From Shewanella algidipiscicola (GTDB taxonomy: Bacteria > Pseudomonadota > Gammaproteobacteria > Enterobacterales > Shewanellaceae), in NCBI RefSeq assembly GCF_003605125.1, contig NZ_QPQT01000003.1, forward strand, positions 62,001 to 126,000: a stretch of 64,000 nucleotides of DNA. The letters run 5' to 3'. A program made the position numbers and the translations under genes. Positions 8,936 through 18,365 of the stretch are shown one piece after another. The notes beneath the pieces were generated by a model, which was given only the letters and a program-made list of their open reading frames with translations, did not search any database and had not been told where the DNA came from. Position 1 is the stretch's first letter. The number at the start of each line of letters is the position of its first letter.

Positions 8936-10183
8936 TTAACCCGCCGCGCTTACTGTGGACTCTTCGTTGTTGTAAAACTGCGCTTCGTCGAGTTGACCTT
9001 CAGACTTACCCACCACAACGGCCGTCATCATGTCACCTGTGACATTGGTAGCTGTGCGGATCATATCGATAACGCGGTCAATAGCGGCAATAAAGGCGAT
9101 ACCTTCTAGTGGTAGCCCCACAACGCCTAAAGTGACCGACAGCATCACCATGGCGCTACCCGGTACGCCAGCGGTGCCGACAGAGGCAACAGTGGCCGTA
9201 ACAGCAATCAACATGTAATCGGTCATATCTAGCGGAATACCGTAGATCTGCGCGATGAATATGGCAGCAATGGCTGGGTAGATACCACCACAACCATCCA
9301 TATTCATGGTCGCGCCAAGCGGTAGCACAAAGGCGCCATATTTTTTAGAGACGCCCATGGACTCTGTCGCGCGGGTACTGGCGGGTAAGGTGCCAAAGCT
9401 TGATGCGGTAGTAAAGGCTACTAGCTGGGCAGGCATCGCTTTACGGAAAAATTGTATTGGGCTTAGCTTAGCGGCAAATTTTATTAATCCGCCGTAAATA
9501 AATAGAATGTGAATGACGGCAGCAAGGTAGATAGCAGCAATAAACTTACCTAACGGCAGTAGCATTGATAACCCATATTCGCCCACAACCCAAGCCATTA
9601 GGCCAAATACGCCAATAGGAGTCAGCTGCAGTACCATACGGGTGAGTTGAAACATCACCTCGGCGCCTGCTTCTATAGTGCGCTTTAATGGCTCTGCTTT
9701 TTCCCCAACCTTATTGATGGCGATACCAATAAGGGCTGCAAACACGATAATTTGAAGCACCTTACCTTCGGCAAGGGAAGCGAACGGATTGACGGGCACC
9801 ATATCAAGCAGCACCTGAGCAAAACCAGGCACATTACGCTCACGCACCTCTGTTGTCGCCAGCTCGAGCGTGCCACCCATATCAATTAAACTGCCAATGG
9901 TTAAACCGATCAATGAGGCGATAGTGCCGGTAAACATAAACATCAATAGGGTTTTAAAGCTCAGACGTTTAAGGCTGACACCGCTCCCTAACGACGTGAT
10001 ACTGACCACAATGGCGCAGAACACCAGCGGCGCGACCAACATCTTAATGGCTGCAATGAACAGGTCACCTAAAGGCTTTAATTGTGTCGCTTGCTCACCT
10101 AATACTAAGCCAAAGGTGATCCCTAAAATAAAACCAGCCAGCACCTTTTGCCAAAAGGGGATCTGTTTAATCGTTTGCCACAT
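8936..10183 (-). CDS. dicarboxylate/glutamate:cation symporter (DAACS family)
   Basis: A secondary transporter of the GltP/DctA/EAAT fold, importing acidic amino acids or C4-dicarboxylates with Na+ or H+. 415 residues, 8 membrane helices and two re-entrant hairpins. Motifs: HP1 TTASSFGTLPAST (near 255), the TM7 NMDG motif as ATMNMDGCG (near 290), HP2 VASVGTAGVPGSA (near 335), and TM8 DMIRTATNVTGD (near 370), which keeps the arginine that binds the side-chain carboxylate in acidic-substrate members. Neutral amino acid carriers such as SstT are therefore less likely. Exact substrate not determined. Single gene with its own terminator. Confidence 0.9.
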   Translation of the reverse strand: MWQTIKQIPFWQKVLAGFILGITFGLVLGEQATQLKPLGDLFIAAIKMLVAPLVFCAIVVSITSLGSGVSLKRLSFKTLLMFMFTGTIASLIGLTIGSLIDMGGTLELATTEVRERNVPGFAQVLLDMVPVNPFASLAEGKVLQIIVFAALIGIAINKVGEKAEPLKRTIEAGAEVMFQLTRMVLQLTPIGVFGLMAWVVGEYGLSMLLPLGKFIAAIYLAAVIHILFIYGGLIKFAAKLSPIQFFRKAMPAQLVAFTTASSFGTLPASTRATESMGVSKKYGAFVLPLGATMNMDGCGGIYPAIAAIFIAQIYGIPLDMTDYMLIAVTATVASVGTAGVPGSAMVMLSVTLGVVGLPLEGIAFIAAIDRVIDMIRTATNVTGDMMTAVVVGKSEGQLDEAQFYNNEESTVSAAG

Positions 10184-10455
10184 GGGATAATTTCCAATTT
10201 AATGTTGTGTTGAGGATGGAACCGTTGAGTCGGGAAGAGCGCTTGTTTTGCGCAAGTCATCGAGGCTGCTCAACATATTATTTTATTAGGCGTCATTCTA
10301 TAGCCCCTTGGGCTTGCTTACAAAATTGATTTTGTTATAACTTATTGTCATTAAAAAGAATGTTTTAATATTTTTAAGTTTTAACCTTGGCATAACATGA
10401 CCAGACACAGGATGTTGTACATAAAAAATTACTTTTTTTCATTAGGTAAGCCAAT

Positions 10456-10878
10456 ATGACCGAGTTATGGTTGATGTTTAGTGCGGCATTTATTGCTGCC
10501 ACCTTGTTACCTGGCGGTTCGGAAGTTTTATTGGTGGCGTTAATCGATAACACGCCTGAGAAGTGGTTACCTTTGGTAATCGTGGCGACGTTAGGTAATG
10601 GATTAGGCTCCATTACCAGTTATTATTTGGGCACATTGGGGCGCTTTGCTACGACGCCCGAAGCGATGGCGCAAGGACGATACCGGCACAGTATTGGTTT
10701 ACTGAAGCGTTATGGCTATTGGAGTCTATTACTGGCGTGGATGCCACTCATTGGCGATCTACTATGCCTGTTGGCAGGCTGGCTAAAGCTGCCAGTGGTG
10801 AAGTCGAGTATCATGATTTTTATTGGAAAAGGAATACGTTATCTGCTGGTTGCAGCGTTAACGCTACATTGGTTGTAA
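10456..10878 (+). CDS. YqaA-type membrane protein (SNARE/VTT-like)
   Basis: 140-residue inner-membrane protein with a DedA/VTT-like core: an N-terminal helix containing ATLLPGGSEVLL, a GNGLGSITSYYLG segment and the PLIGDLLCLLAGWLKLP stretch. This is the pattern of E. coli YqaA (COG1238), possibly a lipid-handling protein; its role is not established. It is 38 bases upstream of the M16 peptidase gene on the same strand and could be co-transcribed. Confidence 0.85.
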   Translation: MTELWLMFSAAFIAATLLPGGSEVLLVALIDNTPEKWLPLVIVATLGNGLGSITSYYLGTLGRFATTPEAMAQGRYRHSIGLLKRYGYWSLLLAWMPLIGDLLCLLAGWLKLPVVKSSIMIFIGKGIRYLLVAALTLHWL

Positions 10879-10916
10879 GGCACAGGCCTACGAGTTAACA
10901 CAGGAGTAAAAAATTA

Positions 10917-13751
10917 ATGAAGAAATGGATATTAGCTGCCGCTATCTCGGCAGCGTTGACCGCTTGTTCTGCGTCGAATGTGTCGACCAGTTTGCCGCAA
11001 GGGGTTTCGCTAGTTGAAACAGTCACCACCACCGAATCAGGTGTGGGAATTCCCTACAAAAAATATCAGCTGGCTAATGGCTTGACTGTCATATTACACC
11101 AAGACAAATCAGATCCTTTGGTGCATGTCGATGTGACGTATCATGTTGGCTCATCTCGCGAGCTGCCTGGGCGCTCAGGTTTTGCTCACCTATTTGAACA
11201 TATGATGTTTCAAGGCTCAGAGAATGTTGCCGACGAGCAACATTTTAAAGCGGTTACCGAAGCGGGTGGTACGTTAAATGGCACGACTAATACCGACCGA
11301 ACTAACTATTTTGAGACAGTGCCTAGCAACCAATTAGAAAAAATGTTGTGGCTTGAGTCCGATCGCATGGGATACTTTTTGCCCGCCTTGACAGAAGAGA
11401 AATTTGAGGTACAACGCGAGACGGTCAAAAACGAGCGCGCCCAGCGTATCGATAACCAACCCTATGGGCGTATGGGCGAGCGTTTTAACCAAGCGCTATA
11501 TCCTGCAGGCCACCCCTATTCATGGCCAGTTATCGGCTGGCCCGATGATTTAAATCGTGCCGATGTGAACGATGTTAAACATTTCTTCCAGCGTTGGTAC
11601 GGCCCCAATAATGCCACCTTGACCATAGGTGGTGATTTCGACGAAGTGCAAACATTGGCGTGGGTGAATAAATATTTTGGCGAGATCCCGCGTGGTCCAG
11701 AAGTGACCGCTGCACCTAAGCCGCTGGTGACACTAGATAAGACGCGTTATATCTCGATGGAAGATAGGGTGCACTTACCCCTATTAAGAATGGCGTTTCC
11801 TACGGTTTACGCCAGTCATCAAGACGAGGCAGCGCTCGATCTGCTGTCTAATATTATTGGTGGTGGCCCAACCTCGTTAGTCTATAAAAACCTCGTTAAA
11901 GACGGCTATGCGGTACAAGCAGGTGTCAGTCATCCTTGTCAGGAGCTGGCATGTCAGTTTTCTATTTACGCCTTAGCTAACCCTGCACGTGGTGGCGAAC
12001 TGAGCGACATTGAAGCGCGGGTACTTGAGTCGATTGCCGAATTTGAGCAACGTGGCGTGACCGATGACGATCTACAAAAAGCCAAAGTGCAATTTGAAGC
12101 CAATACTATTTTTGGTTTACAGAGTGTTAAAGGCAAAGTGTCAACTCTGGCGTTAAATCAAACCTTTTTCGGCAATCCCGATATGATAGCGTACGATTTA
12201 ACCCGCTACGCCAACGTCACCAAAGAAGATGTGATGCGGGTGTTTAACCGCTACATTAAAAACAAGCCTATGGTGGTGATGAGTGTCGTGCCTGAAGGGC
12301 AAACTCAGCTAATTGCCCATGAAGATAACTATGTTGCGCCAGCGCCGCAGATTGCAGAGCAGGCGGTAACCGGTCTTGAGACTGTTGAAGCCGTTGCGCC
12401 GTCGTTTGATCGCAGCATTATGCCAACACCTCAAGCTGCGCCGATGATCACCGTGCCTGTGCTATGGACCGACACACTCAGTAATGGCATTGACGTGATG
12501 GCCACCACCAGCACCGAAACCCCCACCATTGAGTTGATGATCTACTTAAATGGCGGACACCGTTTGGTGGATGTTAAGCAAGCCGGATTAGCCAACTTAA
12601 CCGCATCAGTGCTTAATGAGTCGAGCCAATTACGTAGCACTGAAGAGCTGGCGCAGGCGTTAGAGATGCTAGGCAGTACGGTCAGCTTTGGGGCTAGCAC
12701 CTATCAAAGCTACGTTAAGGTGTCGGCGCTGACGTCACATATTGACGAAACCTTGGCCATAGTACAAGAAAAGCTCTTTAAACCGGGTTTTAACAGTGCC
12801 GATTTCGAGCGTGTTAAGCAGCAACATTTGCAAAGTCTGCAACATATGCAGTCAGATCCTAACTATATCGCTAACAGTGGTTTTGATGCCTTGCTCTTTG
12901 GCGATAACACCCCTCTTGGGATCAGCAGCGAAGGCACCATTGCCAGTGTATCAGCGCTCACCCTTGATGATGTAAAAGGATTTTACCAGCAGCAGTACCG
13001 CGCCGGTAACGCGCAAATCGTGGCGGTGAGCAATTTAATGCAGCCACAACTGCTCAGCAAGTTACAAGGATTATCGAGCTGGCAAGGTGAGTCGAGTGCA
13101 TTACCTGCCTTAGCGGCAATGCCGGCACTTGAGGCGGGGACTGTCTATATTGTCGACAAGCCGGGAGCGGCGCAGTCGGTGATTAAGATTGGGCAGCGAG
13201 CAATGCCGTTTGATGCCACAGGCGAGTATTTTAAATCTTACTTGATGAACTATCCCTTAGGCGGTGCCTTTAACAGTCGTATTAACCTTAACTTACGCGA
13301 AGATAAAGGCTACACCTATGGTGCGAGAAGTTACTTCTCTGGCGGCAGTGAGCAGGGGCTATTCCAAGCCACGGCCAGCGTTCGTAGCGATGTTACCGCT
13401 CAGGCTCTAGTTGAGTTTGCCAAGGAGATTAACCGCTATCAAGCCAGTGGCATGACAGATCAAGAGCTGGCCTTTATGCGTAACTCTGTCTCGCAAAGTC
13501 AAGCGCTCGATTATGAGACGCCTTACCAGAAAGCGGGCTTTATGCGCCGGATCCAGCGCTTTAACCTCGACCCTAATTTTACTCAGACTCAGGCTGATAT
13601 TATTAGAAATATTCCTAAAGAGGAGCTAAATAACTTGGCGAGCGCTAAACTTCAGCTAGCTGAAATGATAGTATTGATTGTGGGTGATAAAGCCAATATT
13701 GAAGCCGACATTAAAGCCTTGGGTTATCCAGTGCGTGCTTTAGCATTGTAA
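10917..13751 (+). CDS. M16 family zinc peptidase, lipoprotein
   Basis: A 944-residue insulinase/pitrilysin-family protease with a lipoprotein signal peptide (MKKWILAAAISAALTAC, lipobox cysteine at 17). The first half carries the inverted zinc motif HxxEH as HLFEHMMFQGSEN (near residue 93), with the downstream glutamate region ERAQRIDNQP. The second half is the inactive partner domain with the R/Y-type motif NLREDKGYTYGARSYFS (near 800). Two M16 halves in one chain match periplasmic two-domain members common in Shewanella. Expected to degrade peptides in the periplasm. RBS AGGAG before the ATG; a strong terminator follows. Confidence 0.93.
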   Translation: MKKWILAAAISAALTACSASNVSTSLPQGVSLVETVTTTESGVGIPYKKYQLANGLTVILHQDKSDPLVHVDVTYHVGSSRELPGRSGFAHLFEHMMFQGSENVADEQHFKAVTEAGGTLNGTTNTDRTNYFETVPSNQLEKMLWLESDRMGYFLPALTEEKFEVQRETVKNERAQRIDNQPYGRMGERFNQALYPAGHPYSWPVIGWPDDLNRADVNDVKHFFQRWYGPNNATLTIGGDFDEVQTLAWVNKYFGEIPRGPEVTAAPKPLVTLDKTRYISMEDRVHLPLLRMAFPTVYASHQDEAALDLLSNIIGGGPTSLVYKNLVKDGYAVQAGVSHPCQELACQFSIYALANPARGGELSDIEARVLESIAEFEQRGVTDDDLQKAKVQFEANTIFGLQSVKGKVSTLALNQTFFGNPDMIAYDLTRYANVTKEDVMRVFNRYIKNKPMVVMSVVPEGQTQLIAHEDNYVAPAPQIAEQAVTGLETVEAVAPSFDRSIMPTPQAAPMITVPVLWTDTLSNGIDVMATTSTETPTIELMIYLNGGHRLVDVKQAGLANLTASVLNESSQLRSTEELAQALEMLGSTVSFGASTYQSYVKVSALTSHIDETLAIVQEKLFKPGFNSADFERVKQQHLQSLQHMQSDPNYIANSGFDALLFGDNTPLGISSEGTIASVSALTLDDVKGFYQQQYRAGNAQIVAVSNLMQPQLLSKLQGLSSWQGESSALPALAAMPALEAGTVYIVDKPGAAQSVIKIGQRAMPFDATGEYFKSYLMNYPLGGAFNSRINLNLREDKGYTYGARSYFSGGSEQGLFQATASVRSDVTAQALVEFAKEINRYQASGMTDQELAFMRNSVSQSQALDYETPYQKAGFMRRIQRFNLDPNFTQTQADIIRNIPKEELNNLASAKLQLAEMIVLIVGDKANIEADIKALGYPVRALAL

Positions 13752-13780
13752 TTTGATATTTTTACCCCAATATTAACGAT

Positions 13781-13819
13781 GCGGTGATGCTTGATTTAGC
13801 TCACCGCTTTATTTTTTTT
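13781..13819 (+). terminator. terminator of the M16 peptidase gene
   Basis: GCGGTGA / TCACCGC stem with a 13-base loop followed by a long T-rich run. Confidence 0.8.
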
Positions 13820-13930
13820 GACTTGCCACTAAGCTCGTTCGGGTACTGTTTTTTGGCGAGTGAAATTTATCACGCGTTTTGTAGGTCTAGCCTGCAAATG
13901 ATCATGTTGAAGCAATAAGAGACACAGATA

Positions 13931-15514
13931 TTGAACTCTTTCACTGAAGTTATTGGCCTGCTTAACGATGAGCAGGGGCGAGATGCGCTAACAGGTATGG
14001 TACGTGGTATTGAGCGAGAAGCACTGCGCATTGAACCTTCGGGAGATCTAGCAACGGACAAACATCCAGAGAGCTTAGGTGCCGCGCTAACTAACTCTCG
14101 TATCACCACAGATTACAGTGAGTCATTGTTAGAATTTATTACTCCAGTGCATCAAAATATCGACGACCTACTGACCGACTTAACGCAGACACATGCCTTT
14201 ACTGTACGCAATATAGGCCAACAACAGTTGTGGCCCGTGAGTATGCCTTGTTATGTGGGTGATGTTGCCGATATTCCCATTGCCGATTATGGCAGTTCAA
14301 ACGTGGGGCAACTCAAGCGTTTATATCGTAAAGGGTTAACCTATCGATATGGCGCCCTGATGCAAATTATTTCTGGGGTACACTTTAACTTTTCGGTGTC
14401 GCAAGCCTTGTGGGACCGTCTCTATGAGGCGTCAGATAAACAGCTTAGCCGCGATGAGTTTATTTCAGAGTCCTATTTTGGCCTGATCCGTAATTACCGC
14501 CGTCAAGTGTGGGTGTTGCCTTATCTGTTTGGTGCATCCCCGGCCTTATGTAGCTCTTTTATTAAAGATCAACCCACGACTCATCCATTTAAACAGTTGG
14601 GTAAAGGCACCTTGTATTTACCGTATGCGACATCACTGCGCATGAGCGATTTGGGCTATACCAATAAAGAACAAGAGCGGTTAAATATAAGCTATAACTC
14701 ACTGGCTGAATATTTAACCGGTATTCAAGCAGCGATTAAGATGCCCTCGGCGAAATTTGAAGCAATAGGGGTTAAGGTTGATGGTGAATATCGCCAGCTT
14801 AATGCCAATGTGCTGCAAATTGAAAACGAGTTTTACTCACCCATACGGGCTAAACGAGTGACTCAAGAGGGTGAAAAACCGTCAGAAGCCTTAGCGCGCG
14901 CTGGCGTTGAGTATATCGAAGTCAGAGCTCTTGATGTTAATCCGTTCTCATCTGTGGGGATTGATGCACAGCAGATCCGTTTCTTAGATCTGTTCTTATT
15001 GCATTGTTTACTCAGCCCTTCGCCAAAATCGACGCCAGCAGAAGAGGCGGAGATCAGCCAAAATCTAAATGCAGTGATCCTTGAAGGGCGTAAACCAGGC
15101 TTAATGTTAAGCCGTCATGGCCAGCCGATTGCGATGCAAAGCTGGTTACACCAACTGTTTGATGAGTTAAGTAGTGTAGCCAAATTACTTGATGGGGGTG
15201 AGCAAGGCGATTATCACACCACATTAGCCCATTGGCTTGCGGCTGTTGATGATCCATCAAAAACCTTGTCTGGCCAAATTTTAACTGAGTTGCTATCGAC
15301 GCAGCGAGATCACAGTTATTGGGTGAAAGATTTGGCGCAAACCTATTATCAAGAGTTGATGGACTACCCATTGGCTGCCGATGTTGAGCAAGCTTATCGA
15401 CAAGCGGCGAGCGACTCGCTGCAGGCTCAAGCGCAATTAGAGGCGCAATCTACTGTGAGTTTCGATCAGTATGTAAGCGACTATTTTGCCGAGCCTAAGT
15501 TAGAGGCTGTCTGA
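13931..15514 (+). CDS. gshA: glutamate-cysteine ligase
   Basis: First step of glutathione synthesis: ATP-dependent ligation of glutamate gamma-carboxyl to cysteine, cytoplasmic. 527 residues, matching the gammaproteobacterial GshA type, with the GIEREALRIEP active-site start (near residue 20), LTNSRITTDYSESLLEFITP (near 55), the GVHFNFSV motif (near 150) and EYIEVRALDVNPF (near 330). The start is TTG at 13931, after a weak AAGAGA; no better ATG is found before the conserved GIEREA motif. The stop overlaps the ATG of the next lipoprotein gene (TGATG), so the two are translationally coupled. Confidence 0.96.
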   Translation: MNSFTEVIGLLNDEQGRDALTGMVRGIEREALRIEPSGDLATDKHPESLGAALTNSRITTDYSESLLEFITPVHQNIDDLLTDLTQTHAFTVRNIGQQQLWPVSMPCYVGDVADIPIADYGSSNVGQLKRLYRKGLTYRYGALMQIISGVHFNFSVSQALWDRLYEASDKQLSRDEFISESYFGLIRNYRRQVWVLPYLFGASPALCSSFIKDQPTTHPFKQLGKGTLYLPYATSLRMSDLGYTNKEQERLNISYNSLAEYLTGIQAAIKMPSAKFEAIGVKVDGEYRQLNANVLQIENEFYSPIRAKRVTQEGEKPSEALARAGVEYIEVRALDVNPFSSVGIDAQQIRFLDLFLLHCLLSPSPKSTPAEEAEISQNLNAVILEGRKPGLMLSRHGQPIAMQSWLHQLFDELSSVAKLLDGGEQGDYHTTLAHWLAAVDDPSKTLSGQILTELLSTQRDHSYWVKDLAQTYYQELMDYPLAADVEQAYRQAASDSLQAQAQLEAQSTVSFDQYVSDYFAEPKLEAV

Positions 15515-15939
15515 TGAGAAAAAGCGCACTATTATTTCCCCTCGTACTGCTATTATCTGCCTGTGCCTCTGGGCCAGATAATAGTGCGCAGTGTGGCACG
15601 GTTTCCGGTTACCTAGTGCCAGATAGAGAAGATGAGCTCTACCGGGTTGTGGTGACTCACCTTAATGGCCAGGCTGTTATTTCAAAACCCAATTATCAGC
15701 TAGCACCGGGCGTTAATGAGTTCACTGTGGCGGAGCTTATCGATTCGCCGCAGTTAAAAGTGAAGTTGGCTGCAAGAGGAACTAAGACATTGACCATAGA
15801 TGTTAAACCGAATCGTCGTTATCATTTAGGAGCGCGTTTTAATCAAGATAAAGTCTATCGTGGCTTAGATAGCGATTATTGGCAGCCGATAGTATGGTCA
15901 GAAGATGCCCACCAATGTGCATTTTTACCCGCGAGTTAA
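15514..15939 (+). CDS. hypothetical lipoprotein coupled to gshA
   Basis: 141 residues with a lipoprotein signal (MRKSALLFPLVLLLSACAS, lipobox cysteine at 17) and a small, probably beta-rich mature domain. No family recognised with confidence. A conserved-looking cysteine pair (QCG near 27, HQCAF near the end) might form a disulfide. The start codon overlaps the gshA stop, so it is expressed with gshA; whether it has any link to glutathione is not known. Confidence 0.8.
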   Translation: MRKSALLFPLVLLLSACASGPDNSAQCGTVSGYLVPDREDELYRVVVTHLNGQAVISKPNYQLAPGVNEFTVAELIDSPQLKVKLAARGTKTLTIDVKPNRRYHLGARFNQDKVYRGLDSDYWQPIVWSEDAHQCAFLPAS

Positions 15940-16049
15940 GGTCGGCATATTCACTTGTTCTTATCCCAACTTCAGCTTATTTACATTGATTCAATTTAAC
16001 AACAATGTGAAACTATAGCGCTGATTAAATGATAGTTCTGGTATTCCCC

Positions 16050-16670
16050 ATGATGAAGTTTCTTGCCCCTTTGCTCAGCGGCCTGCTGGTGTTATTGCTT
16101 AGTGGATGCGTCACCTCTCCCCCAAGAGATCCTGAAAATTTGTGTGCGATTTATCAAGAGCATCGAGATTGGTATAAAGCGGCAGTTAACACCCGTGAAA
16201 AGTGGGGCGTACCCGTGCATGTACCACTGGCAATGATGTACCAAGAAAGTTCGTTTAAACACAATGCTGCGCCGCCAATGGAGTACTTTTTAGGCTTTAT
16301 TCCTATCGGCCGAGCCAGTGATGCTTACGGCTACGCCCAGGCTAAAACCATGACATGGGACGACTATGTCAGAGAAACGGGTAATAGTTGGTCTAGTCGT
16401 AGTGATTTCGATGATGCGATGGATTTTATGGGGTGGTTTATTTATAAAACCCACAAAATTAATGGTGTGTCTAAATGGGATGCGCGTAATCAATACCTCA
16501 ATTACCATGAGGGGTGGGGCGGCTATAAGCGTAAAACCTATCGGCACAAAGCCTGGTTAGTCAAGGTGGCTGATAAGGTTGATGGCCGGGCTAAACGTTA
16601 TGCAGCCCAATATCGTAGCTGCCAAGAAGATCTTGACTCCTCCTGGTTGTGGCGCCTGTTCTTTGGTTAG
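16050..16670 (+). CDS. lysozyme-like lytic transglycosylase lipoprotein
   Basis: About 206 residues: a lipoprotein signal with lipobox LLSGC, then an SLT-like domain. The catalytic glutamate is visible in MMYQESSFKHNA (near residue 70), followed by the GYAQAK motif equivalent to the GLMQ signature of lytic transglycosylases, and a late NYHEGWGGY segment. It likely cleaves peptidoglycan from the outer-membrane inner face. Start: ATG codons exist at 16029, 16050 and 16053; 16050 gives the best signal peptide. A hairpin terminator follows. Confidence 0.82.
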   Translation: MMKFLAPLLSGLLVLLLSGCVTSPPRDPENLCAIYQEHRDWYKAAVNTREKWGVPVHVPLAMMYQESSFKHNAAPPMEYFLGFIPIGRASDAYGYAQAKTMTWDDYVRETGNSWSSRSDFDDAMDFMGWFIYKTHKINGVSKWDARNQYLNYHEGWGGYKRKTYRHKAWLVKVADKVDGRAKRYAAQYRSCQEDLDSSWLWRLFFG

Positions 16671-16694
16671 TCTAATAATATGAAATCAGCTATT

Positions 16695-16722
16695 AGCCTC
16701 GAGAATATCGGGGCTTTTTCTT
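16695..16722 (+). terminator. terminator of the transglycosylase gene
   Basis: AGCCTCGA / TCGGGGCT stem with one wobble pair and a 5-base loop, followed by TTTTTC. Confidence 0.65.
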
Positions 16723-16902
16723 ATCTATCAAACCGCGAGTACAGTGGGATGTTTTAATATAGGAGCCACATATCATTGGTTTGCAATCAAAAGTCATGTT
16801 GAAAGTGGTGCAATTCATCCCTTTGTTAATCTTGCATCGAGTTAAACAATATTTGGCTAATTTATCGTTATGCTGCCCCTGTTATCAGAGGGTAAAAATG
16901 AC

Positions 16903-16908
16903 TATAAT
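16903..16908 (+). promoter_or_regulatory. -10 element of purE promoter
   Basis: A perfect TATAAT 43 bases before the purE ATG, with a weak -35 (GTTATC or TTATCA about 16 bases upstream). No clear PurR box was seen by eye. Confidence 0.5.
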
Positions 16909-16950
16909 GCGCCCAAAATAATAGCTCTACCCTACAAAAAAGGATAAAAC

Positions 16951-17460
16951 ATGACTAAGCCATTTGTTGCCGTATTAATGGGGTCTGATTCAGATTTGCC
17001 CACCATGCAAGCCACCTTAGATGTCCTCAAGACTTTCGGTATTCGCTTTGAAGCTAAAGTAACTTCTGCGCATCGCACGCCAGCGGCGACTCACGCTTAT
17101 GTGACCGACGCCGAAGCCCGTGGTTGTAAAGTCTTTATCTGTGCCGCCGGCCTTGCTGCCCATCTTGCCGGCGCTGTCGCTGGTATCACCACTCGCCCTG
17201 TGATTGGCGTCCCCGTCGACTGCGGCCCGCTTCAAGGCCATGACGCCCTATTATCAACCGTGATGATGCCTGGTGGCGTGCCTGTTGCAACTGTTGCGAT
17301 TGGCAGCGCGGGCGCGAAAAACGCCGGTTATTTAGCGGCGCAAATGTTGGCCGTGGGTGATGACGAGTTAGCGCAGGCAGTAAAACAAGAACGTGCTAAG
17401 TCGGCAGAAGCTGTGCAAGCCAAAGATGCCAAGCTACAGGAAAAATTAGCGGCTCTATAA
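16951..17460 (+). CDS. purE: N5-carboxyaminoimidazole ribonucleotide mutase PurE
   Basis: Purine biosynthesis: converts N5-CAIR (made by PurK) to CAIR. 169 residues with class I PurE motifs: GSDSDLPTM (11-19), SAHRTP (near 39), AAGLAAHLAG (near 65) and the STVMMPGGVPVATVAIG loop (near 108). Most bacterial class I enzymes have purK beside them; here no purK follows within 300 bases, as a strong terminator closes the gene. RBS AAAAAGGA before the ATG. Confidence 0.96.
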   Translation: MTKPFVAVLMGSDSDLPTMQATLDVLKTFGIRFEAKVTSAHRTPAATHAYVTDAEARGCKVFICAAGLAAHLAGAVAGITTRPVIGVPVDCGPLQGHDALLSTVMMPGGVPVATVAIGSAGAKNAGYLAAQMLAVGDDELAQAVKQERAKSAEAVQAKDAKLQEKLAAL

Positions 17461-17531
17461 TTACGTATGTCGCCATCAAGGTGCCGTGTGCCTATTACCC
17501 TGATGGCAATATGAGTGACTAACTTATCGAT

Positions 17532-17567
17532 TAATGCCGCCAAGGTTAACCTTGGCGGCATTTTTTA
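17532..17567 (+). terminator. terminator of purE
   Basis: AATGCCGCCAAGG / CCTTGGCGGCATT, a 13-bp perfect stem with a 4-base centre, followed by TTTTTT. Confidence 0.9.
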
Positions 17568-17753
17568 TACTGTTTATCCATTAGTTTTGTATGATTTATT
17601 GCAACACTTTTGTGATTCGTTAACCCTTTTGGTGTCCGGCGACGTGAATATCAATAGGCGCTTGTATCTGAGTCTCTGAATCTAGACAAAAAGCTGCACT
17701 CAGTGCAGACTTTAAAACAATATTTAGCCAGATAAACGATTAGGGAGCAGATA

Positions 17754-18365
17754 TTGGACAAGGTGTCTGAAACTGTCATGGCCGCAGAAGTGGACCACAG
17801 GTTGATGCAAGAGTTTGCTAATGGGGATCCGCGTGCCTTTGAACTACTCTATCAAAAATATAAAGGCGGGTTATATCGGTATTTTATAAGGCAAATCGGT
17901 GACAAACAGCTGGCTGAAGATCTGTATCAAGAAACATGGGCACGGGTGATTAAAGCCGCTGCGGGTTATGAGCGCCGCGCCAAATTTACCACTTGGCTGT
18001 ATCGTATTGCCCATAATTTGTTAATTGATCATGTGCGGGCGCTCAAACCTGTTGAGCTTTTTAGTGATGCGGCTATTGAGGGGGAACCGATAAACGATGG
18101 GCAGCCTTGTATGCAGTACGCTCCCGAGCAACTGACAACGCAGGGGCAAAAAGCCACTATCTTAAAAGAGTGTATTGCATTACTACCTCACGTTCAAAAA
18201 GAGGCGTTTTTGCTCAATATGGAGATGGGGTTCACCGCTGTGGTGATTGCCGAGGTCGCGGGCGCAGGACTAGAGGCGATAAAAAGTCGGCTGCGTTATG
18301 CGACTCAGTCGCTAAAACAGTGCGTCGAAGGTAAATGGCAGGAACAACACTATGACACAAAATAG
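17754..18365 (+). CDS. ECF-type RNA polymerase sigma factor
   Basis: 203-residue extracytoplasmic-function sigma factor. Region 2 is clear: FELLYQKYKGGLYRYF (about 27-42), AEDLYQETWARVI (about 58-70), then FTTWLYRIAHNLLIDHVR. Region 4 is IALLPHVQKEAFLL...AIKSRLRYATQSLKQ near the C-terminus; its helix-turn-helix segment (FTAVVIAEVAGAGLEAIK) is slightly unusual, with V and A where the family often has Y, E and I. TTG start with GGGAG 8 bases upstream. It overlaps the next gene by 14 bases, the usual sigma/anti-sigma arrangement. Confidence 0.93.
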   Translation: MDKVSETVMAAEVDHRLMQEFANGDPRAFELLYQKYKGGLYRYFIRQIGDKQLAEDLYQETWARVIKAAAGYERRAKFTTWLYRIAHNLLIDHVRALKPVELFSDAAIEGEPINDGQPCMQYAPEQLTTQGQKATILKECIALLPHVQKEAFLLNMEMGFTAVVIAEVAGAGLEAIKSRLRYATQSLKQCVEGKWQEQHYDTK

